Assembly: GCF_028553725.1 (NCBI RefSeq)
Contig: NZ_CP067124.1
Coordinates: 1-64,000, forward strand
Source of the DNA: Paracoccus alcaliphilus
GTDB lineage: Bacteria > Pseudomonadota > Alphaproteobacteria > Rhodobacterales > Rhodobacteraceae
DNA: 64,000 nucleotides
Direction: 5' to 3'
Below are positions 59,097 to 64,000 of this stretch, piece after piece; positions within the stretch are counted from its first letter, which is position 1, and each line of letters opens with the position of its first letter. The notes under the pieces are model-generated. The model had not been told where the DNA came from. It did not search any database and saw only the letters and a list, made by a program, of their open reading frames with translations. Both the position numbers and the translations under genes were made by a program.

Positions 59097-59313
59097 TCAA
59101 TCACACGCGGCATGCCTGACAGGCGACATGCACGCATCCCTGTGCCAAGCGGCAATCGCCATTCATGCCTGCCCCCGCTGTTCCACCTCTCTGCATAGTG
59201 GTCCGGGTGGCCCATCACAACGTGGAATTGACCGGAACGTGACCCGCGGTCTATCTGGCGCATTCGGGTCACAACATGGATGCTGTGCCCGACCATGACG
59301 CCGGAGACCCCAG

Positions 59314-60651
59314 ATGCCCTTTCGTCACCTTACCGTTTCGCTGGCCCTCATGCTGGGGGTTTTCACCGCGCAGGCCGCATCGGCCCAGAACGCGGCACCC
59401 TTCACCACCGCCGATATCGAGACCGTCCAGTATGACGGCGGCGACCTGCCTTCGGGGCGGTCGGCGCTGACGGCCAAGGTGCAGATCCTGCTGGATCGTT
59501 CGGGTGTGTCTCCGGGCGTCGTCGACGGGTTTCGCGGCGGGATGAGCGAAAGCGCGATCAAGGCCTTCGAGCGTCGCGCCGGGCTGCCGATGGACGGGCG
59601 CATGGACCCGCATGTCTGGAACCTGCTGCAAGCCTTTATCGGCGCGCCGCTGACCCAAAGCTATACCATCACCGAGGCCGACGCGCAGGGGCTGGTCGAT
59701 GCGATCCCCACCGATTACGCCGAAAAGGCGCAGATGACCGCGATGGCCTTTACCAGCGTGGCCGAGCGACTGGCCGAACGGTTCCACATGGACGAGAAAT
59801 TCATCGCCTTCCTCAATCCCGGCGTCGCGCTGGTGCCGGGGGCGACGATTCAGGTGACGGTGCCCGCCCCGCCCCAGCGCACCAAGGTGACCCGGATCAT
59901 CGTTGACAAGGCCACCCGGCGCGTCGCGGCCTATGACGCGAAGGGGCGGATGATCGTCGATTACCCCGCGACCGTGGGTTCGGACGCCACGCCCTCGCCC
60001 TCGGGCGATCACAAGGTGGTGACGGTGGCACTGAATCCGAACTATACCTATAACCCCGCGCGGAATTTCCAGCAGGGCGACAACGACCGCGCGCTGATCA
60101 TTCCGCCGGGGCCGAACGGGCCGGTGGGCACGGTCTGGATCGACCTGTCCAAGCCCTCCTATGGCATCCACGGCACGCCGACGCCGTCGCAACTGTTCCA
60201 GAACCAGTCCAATGGCTGCGTGCGACTGACCAACTGGGACGCCGAGGAACTGGCGCGTCTGGTCCAGCCCGGCATCACCACGGTCGAGTTTCTGGAGCCC
60301 GGCGTCACCATTGCCGACGTGACCGGCGTCACCCCGCCGCCCGCCATCGCTGCGCCCGAGATGACCCTGCCCGATGCCGCCACGACCGACGCCGGCCCCG
60401 CGCAGACCGAGGCCCCCGGCACCCTGCCGGTCGAGACCTTGCAGCCCCTGCCCGAAACCGCTCCTGTGCAGGCAACCCCTGAATCGCCGCAATATGAGGA
60501 CACGACCGAGGAACTGGCCGATCCGCTGGCCCCCGAAGCGGACCCCAACCCCGAGATCGACCGCCTGATGGAAGCCCTCTCGGACGCCCTGCCGGTCGAG
60601 GCATTGCCGCCCGCCGACACCCTGCCGCAAACCGCGCCGGTGCAGCCGTGA
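59314..60651 (+). CDS. L,D-transpeptidase (YkuD domain) with peptidoglycan-binding domain
   Basis: The 445-residue exported protein has a signal peptide (HLTVSLALMLGVFTAQAASA, cut near 24), a PG_binding_1-like domain (about 48-105, TAKVQILLDRSGVSPGVVDG), a linker domain, and the YkuD domain (about 190-320) with His286 in YGIHGTP and catalytic Cys302 in SNGCVRLTNWD. The C-terminal 110 residues are rich in Pro, Ala, Thr and Glu. It makes 3-3 cross-links or attaches proteins to peptidoglycan in the periplasm. Its stop overlaps the next gene by 4 bases (GTGA). Confidence 0.92.
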   Translation: MPFRHLTVSLALMLGVFTAQAASAQNAAPFTTADIETVQYDGGDLPSGRSALTAKVQILLDRSGVSPGVVDGFRGGMSESAIKAFERRAGLPMDGRMDPHVWNLLQAFIGAPLTQSYTITEADAQGLVDAIPTDYAEKAQMTAMAFTSVAERLAERFHMDEKFIAFLNPGVALVPGATIQVTVPAPPQRTKVTRIIVDKATRRVAAYDAKGRMIVDYPATVGSDATPSPSGDHKVVTVALNPNYTYNPARNFQQGDNDRALIIPPGPNGPVGTVWIDLSKPSYGIHGTPTPSQLFQNQSNGCVRLTNWDAEELARLVQPGITTVEFLEPGVTIADVTGVTPPPAIAAPEMTLPDAATTDAGPAQTEAPGTLPVETLQPLPETAPVQATPESPQYEDTTEELADPLAPEADPNPEIDRLMEALSDALPVEALPPADTLPQTAPVQP

Positions 60652-61478
60652 TCCGGGGCGCACTGTCCCTGGCGCTGCTTTGCTGCGCAACCGCCGCGCT
60701 GGCACAGGAGGACGCGCCCCGCCCGCCCGAACGCCCGGCCGAGGCCGAGGCGGCCTCTGCCCCCCCGCCAAAGCCGGAGGGCGATACCCCTGCCGAGCAG
60801 GAGCCCGAGGCAGCGGACGTCCCCGAAGACGACCTCGACGAAACCGCCACCGACGAGGCCGAATTCTTCGGCCCGCCGATGCCGCCTATGCACGCGCGTC
60901 TGCGCGAAACCGATCAGGAGTTCGCCGCCTGTCGGCTGGCCCTGTCGCTGCTTGGGACGGTCTATGAGGATCAGCCGGCAGCGACCGATCCCGAAATCCC
61001 CGATTGCGGCATCGCCCGCCCGATCCGGGTCAGCCAGATCATCCCCGGCGTCGAGCTGGAAGGTGGCGCGCTGATGCGCTGCGATACCGCCCGCGCGCTT
61101 GGCTTCTGGACCCGCGATTTCCTGCGCCCCGCCGCCGCCACCCTGCCCGGCGCGCCGCAATTGCAGGGGATGCAGCTTGGCACGACCTATGACTGTCGCG
61201 GGCGGGTGGGCAGCGAGGACGGCGGCGACAAGCTGTCCGAACATGCCTTCGGCAATGCCATCGACATCATGGGCTTTCACTTCGATCAGGCAGAGCCGCT
61301 GCCGGTGCAGCCCCGCGACGAGGACGGCGATGCGTTCGAGGCCTTCCAGAAGGCCGCCCGCGCCAGCGCCTGCCTGTGGTTCACCACCGTTCTGGGCCCC
61401 GGCTCGAATGCCGCGCATGAGGACCACCTGCATCTGGACATGGCGCAGCGAAACAGCGGCTGGCGGCTGTGCGCCTAA
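60648..61478 (+). CDS. Extensin-like family protein, periplasmic
   Basis: The 276-residue protein starts with GTG in the GTGA overlap with the L,D-transpeptidase gene. It has a signal peptide (ALSLALLCCATAALAQ), an acidic Pro-rich linker (about 22-85) and the extensin-like domain with CDTARALGFWTRDFLRPAAA, CRGRVGSEDGGDKLSEHAFG-NAIDI and HEDHLHLDMA. The His/Asp set (SEHAFGNAIDI, HLHLD) resembles D-Ala-D-Ala metallopeptidases of the LAS group. A role in wall remodelling with the transpeptidase is likely. The TAA stop is formed by the TA target and the first A of the IS. Confidence 0.88.
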   Translation: MIRGALSLALLCCATAALAQEDAPRPPERPAEAEAASAPPPKPEGDTPAEQEPEAADVPEDDLDETATDEAEFFGPPMPPMHARLRETDQEFAACRLALSLLGTVYEDQPAATDPEIPDCGIARPIRVSQIIPGVELEGGALMRCDTARALGFWTRDFLRPAAATLPGAPQLQGMQLGTTYDCRGRVGSEDGGDKLSEHAFGNAIDIMGFHFDQAEPLPVQPRDEDGDAFEAFQKAARASACLWFTTVLGPGSNAAHEDHLHLDMAQRNSGWRLCA

Positions 61479-61559
61479 AGCATTTCTACTGAACCCTGAA
61501 TCGTTTGGGGTTCCGTCGCAGCGCGGATCGTGATTCCCTTCTGTCTGGGAGGATAGATC

Positions 61560-61946
61560 ATGTCAGCACCATTGCCGTCGGCGCTCCGGACGCGGTTTCA
61601 GCGATATATCGAGGAAGGTTTAAGCGGTCGGGCGGCGGCGCTGCGGCTGAAACTCTCGCCGGCGACCGGAGCACGTTGGGGCCGGGCGATCAGGACCAGG
61701 GGGCATGCCGAACCATTGCCCCAGGGACGTCCCAAAGGGCATGGAAAGCTTGCCCCGCACCGGGCCTTTTTCGAGGAACTGCTCGCACAGGATCCCGACA
61801 TCACGCTGTTCGAACTCAGGGACGCGCTGGTCGCAGCGGAAGGCGTTCGTGTCCATCACTCGTCCATTGCCAGTCTGCTGTCGCGGCTTGGGTTCACCTA
61901 TAAAAAAAGTCGCTGGTGGCCGCCGAACGCCGTGGTGCCAGGGTAA
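61560..61946 (+). CDS. IS630 transposase, N-terminal frame (OrfA), copy 2
   Basis: 128 residues, identical to OrfA of copy 1 except Val for Ala in the tail (NAVVPG against NAAVPG). The same A7 run lies at 61902-61908 at the frame junction. The Ala/Val change lies after the shift point, so in the fused product it falls into the OrfB frame at a third codon position and is silent there. Confidence 0.92.
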   Translation: MSAPLPSALRTRFQRYIEEGLSGRAAALRLKLSPATGARWGRAIRTRGHAEPLPQGRPKGHGKLAPHRAFFEELLAQDPDITLFELRDALVAAEGVRVHHSSIASLLSRLGFTYKKSRWWPPNAVVPG

Positions 61947-62518
61947 GACAGCGGCGAACCGACTGGTTCGAGCATCGCTTGCCAGCCATCGCGGATCGGC
62001 CGGAACGCGTGGTTTTCATAGACGAGACCTCGGTGAAGACCAATCTCACCCGTCTGCGGGGTCGTGCCCTGCGCGGCACACGCCTGACCATGGATGCGCC
62101 CTTCGGCAGCTGGGGAACACAGACCCTGATCGCCGGGCTCACACCGGATGCCCTGATTGCGCCCTGGTGCATCCGGGGCGCAATGGACGGCCCCGCCTTC
62201 GCAGCCTGGGTTCGCGAGGTCCTGATCCCGGAGATCGAGCCGGGAACCGTGGTGATCCTCGACAACCTTGCCACCCACCACAACAAGCAGGCTGCTGAGG
62301 CTCTGCGTGCCCATCGCTGCTGGTTTCTCTATCTGCCGCCATATTCGCCGGACCTGAACCCCATCGAAATGGCATTCGCAAAACTCAAGGCGCACCTGCG
62401 CAGGATCGGGGCAAGAACATTTACCGACGTCTTCAAGGCCATCGGCGAAGTCTGTGATCTCTTCGATCCCGGCGAATGTTGGAACTACTTCAAGGCCGCA
62501 GGATATGTCGCAGGTTAA
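61916..62518 (+). CDS. IS630 transposase, catalytic frame (OrfB), copy 2
   Basis: 200 residues, identical to OrfB of copy 1, with the complete DDE set (FIDETS, LDNLATHH, PDLNPIEMAF). Nothing indicates inactivation, so the element may still be mobile. Confidence 0.93.
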   Translation: MAAERRGARVRQRRTDWFEHRLPAIADRPERVVFIDETSVKTNLTRLRGRALRGTRLTMDAPFGSWGTQTLIAGLTPDALIAPWCIRGAMDGPAFAAWVREVLIPEIEPGTVVILDNLATHHNKQAAEALRAHRCWFLYLPPYSPDLNPIEMAFAKLKAHLRRIGARTFTDVFKAIGEVCDLFDPGECWNYFKAAGYVAG

Positions 62519-62543
62519 AACAGAAATGCTTTAGTCCGAGGCG

Positions 62544-63275
62544 TCAGCGGCTCAGCACCTCCATATCCAGATAGGTCGGATCGAAACGCGACAGTCGCGA
62601 CAGCCCGGTCCAGTCCAGAATCGTCACCTGCGCCCCATGCCAGCGAATCAGGCCCCGGTCGCGCAGATCGCGCACCGCCCGGTTCACATGAATCGGCGAA
62701 TAGCCCAGGATCTGCGCCAGCTCCCGCTGCAACAGCGGCAGCATGAAGCGATGATCCGAGGCCGCGCCCACGGTATTCAGCCGCGTATAGATCTCGCACA
62801 GCAGATGGGCCAGATGCGCGCTGGACCGCAGCGAGGATGCCGCCACCAGCCATTGCCGATGCACTGCCGCATCAATCACCGTGGACATCCACAGCAGCCG
62901 GGTCAGATGCGGAAAGTTCTCGGTGATCTCAGTCAGTTCGTCATGGTTGACGAATTCCACCTCGGTCGGACCGATGGCAATGACCGAATGTTCCAGCCCC
63001 GCCAGCACGAATCCATGCAGATCGACGAAATCACCCGGTACATGCAGCGCGGTGATGACACGTTCCTCCGGGCGCCCGACCAGCCGGTGCGACCGCGCCG
63101 ACAGCCCGCGCAGCATCATGCAGCTGCGTTTCGCGAGTTTCTCGGCCGGAACGATCACCTCGCCATGGGCAAAACTGACCTGATCGGTCCGGATCGCGCG
63201 CAGGCGTGCCAGATCGGTCTCCGTCAGCCGTGCACGGCGCTGAAGATAGCGGGTAAAGTATTCTGTAAGCGCCAT
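62544..63275 (-). CDS. Crp/Fnr family transcriptional regulator
   Basis: The 243-residue protein has an N-terminal cyclic-nucleotide-binding-like domain (about 20-130, HGEVIVPAEKLAKRSCMMLR, HVPGDFVDLHGFVLAGLEHS) and a C-terminal HTH (LPLLQRELAQILGYSPIHVN and RAVRDLRDRGLI). The N-terminal Cys cluster of Fnr is absent, so it is not an oxygen sensor of that type, and the cAMP-binding Arg/Ser set of Crp is not evident. It is similar to single-copy Crp-like regulators common in Rhizobiales and Rhodobacterales. The ATG at 63275 is preceded by AGAGGCAAGG. Confidence 0.88.
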   Translation of the reverse strand: MALTEYFTRYLQRRARLTETDLARLRAIRTDQVSFAHGEVIVPAEKLAKRSCMMLRGLSARSHRLVGRPEERVITALHVPGDFVDLHGFVLAGLEHSVIAIGPTEVEFVNHDELTEITENFPHLTRLLWMSTVIDAAVHRQWLVAASSLRSSAHLAHLLCEIYTRLNTVGAASDHRFMLPLLQRELAQILGYSPIHVNRAVRDLRDRGLIRWHGAQVTILDWTGLSRLSRFDPTYLDMEVLSR

Positions 63276-63411
63276 CCTTGCCTCTTTCACGCCGTGGCCG
63301 GACAGTTACAAATCGTCCATCCGGGCGCAACGCCTCTCGACACCGCGCTAACAATCATCAACCCTTTCCGGATTTATACTGTCAAATCAAATTGCAACGT
63401 AGTGCCCTGGG
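63276..63411. other. Gap between the crp-like gene and the fliI end
   Basis: 136 bp without a gene. The stretch 63355-63405 is AT-rich (GGATTTATACTGTCAAATCAAATTG) and should contain the promoter of the Crp/Fnr-like gene. Confidence 0.4.
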
Positions 63412-64000
63412 TTATCGCCCCGGCAATCGCAGGGCGTCCTCCAAAGCGGCGAAGCTGGCCTCGATGCCGGGACTGGTGCGGGTCATGAAACCGTCCAGCC
63501 GCGGGAACAGCCTGACCGCCTCGTCCAGTTGCGGATCCGACCCCGGCGCATAAAGCCCGGCGCGGATCATCAGCTCGGATTCGGCATAGGCCCCCAGCGC
63601 CGCCCGCGCCTTGCCGATCATGGCATTTTCTCCGGCCGTCGCCGCATCCGGCAGCGAACGAGAGACCGAGCGCACCACATCCACCGCCGGAAACCGCCCG
63701 CGTTCGGCGATGGTCCGGTCCAGCACGACATGGCCATCCAGCGTACCGCGCAGAATGTCGGCGATCGGTTCCTCCATATCCGATCCGGCCACCAGAACGC
63801 TGAAAATGCCGGTAATATCGCCCGATCCGTCCAGCCCCGGCCCCGCGCGTTCGGCCAGCGCCATGATCATGTTCGACACCGAAGGCGGAAAGCCGCGATA
63901 GCTGGGCGGCTCTCCGGCAGCCAGCGCGATTTCGCGATGCGCCTCGGCAAAGCGGGTGATCGAATCGGCCAGCAGCAGAACATGCCGCCCCTGATCGCGG
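63412..64000 (-). CDS. fliI: Flagellum-specific ATP synthase FliI, C-terminal part (cut by window edge)
   Basis: The frame stays open to the window end, so the N-terminus lies beyond 64000. The visible 196 residues begin in the nucleotide-binding core: HVLLLADSITRFAEAHREIA (Walker B region), AAGEPPSYRGFPPSVSN, then the type III ATPase segment GSGDITGIFSVLVAGSDMEE and ILRGTLDGHVVLDRTIAERG with RFPAVDVVRSVSR. This region distinguishes FliI/YscN from F1 beta. It indicates flagellar genes to the right. Separation from an injectisome ATPase depends on the missing neighbours. Confidence 0.9.
   Translation of the reverse strand, partial: RDQGRHVLLLADSITRFAEAHREIALAAGEPPSYRGFPPSVSNMIMALAERAGPGLDGSGDITGIFSVLVAGSDMEEPIADILRGTLDGHVVLDRTIAERGRFPAVDVVRSVSRSLPDAATAGENAMIGKARAALGAYAESELMIRAGLYAPGSDPQLDEAVRLFPRLDGFMTRTSPGIEASFAALEDALRLPGR

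Larger units (their letters stand above)
61478..62531 (+). mobile_element. IS630-family insertion sequence, copy 2 (1054 bp)
   Basis: The same element as at 40249: AAGCATTTCT at 61478-61487, AGAAATGCTT at 62522-62531, TA duplication at 61476-61477 and 62532-62533. It is inserted in the stop codon of the extensin-like gene, in the 9-base gap to the convergent Crp/Fnr-family gene. Before insertion the stop was TAG (TA + GTCC on the right side); now it is TAA. It differs from copy 1 at two positions that I can see, one silent in OrfA and one changing Ala to Val near the OrfA end. Confidence 0.95.

Noticed and set aside
59269..60771. A 500-codon minus-strand frame antisense to the L,D-transpeptidase gene
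   Set aside because: The opposite strand has a signal peptide, the YkuD active site and a coupled neighbour; the antisense frame is Gly/Arg/His-rich without domains.

Overview
The window reads as the start of a chromosome of a high-GC alphaproteobacterium, most likely of the Rhodobacteraceae (Paracoccus/Rhodobacter-like). The support is base 1 at the dnaA start codon, the order dnaA-dnaN-recF-gyrB, a GANTC methyltransferase of CcrM type with its C-terminal recognition domain, a TrcR/DUF1013 cell-cycle regulator, COQ9, and an upstream secE-nusG-rplKAJL-rpoBC plus rpsL-rpsG-fusA-tuf cluster. The genus cannot be fixed from the sequence alone. I see no rRNA, tRNA, CRISPR array, prophage or plasmid gene.

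Layout. 1-6.2 kb (+): replication initiation and topoisomerase genes. 6.4-12.4 kb: a beta-barrel outer membrane protein, a WYL-type regulator divergent from a glutathione S-transferase, an EamA exporter, an HU protein, AMP nucleosidase and an NAD-binding epimerase-like protein. 12.5-31 kb (-): the translation and RNA polymerase cluster, with an EamA exporter and a rhamnosyltransferase-like gene placed between rpoC and rpsL. 31-40 kb: an MFS exporter, an aminotransferase/sulfurtransferase pair, smpB, a P1 peptidase, an aldehyde dehydrogenase, a GlsB-type small membrane protein, TrcR and a secreted RNase T2. 40.2-41.3 kb and 61.5-62.5 kb: two almost identical IS630-family elements of 1054 bp in the same orientation. 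41.4-61.5 kb: quinone oxidoreductase/COQ9, rpsU, CopCD, Lrp/alanine dehydrogenase, mscL, a decayed GST, DsbA, DciA-like, mutY, alkB, then a minus-strand run ccrM-rnhB-allA-(sulfotransferase/GT90 fusion)-MFS, a GntR regulator, a lone TRAP large permease, and an L,D-transpeptidase/extensin-like pair. 62.5-64 kb: a Crp/Fnr-family regulator and the C-terminal part of FliI, cut by the window edge.

How the genes work together. Most of the window is housekeeping: replication, transcription and translation, trans-translation, DNA repair and chromosome methylation. Local pairs suggest shared regulation or coupled function: WYL regulator/GST, Lrp/ald, copC/copD, coq9/qor, L,D-transpeptidase/extensin-like, and the MFS/fusion-enzyme pair with TGATG-coupled translation.

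The points most worth a second look are: the sulfotransferase/GT90 fusion co-translated with a Fsr-like exporter; an IS630 copy that landed inside a stop codon and rebuilt it (TAG to TAA); a GGCGGGGATATTT 3'-end element in exact inverted copies on both sides of the other IS; and a cluster of three GANTC sites in the ccrM upstream region. I did not find a clearly new multi-gene system; the fusion-enzyme locus is the best candidate.
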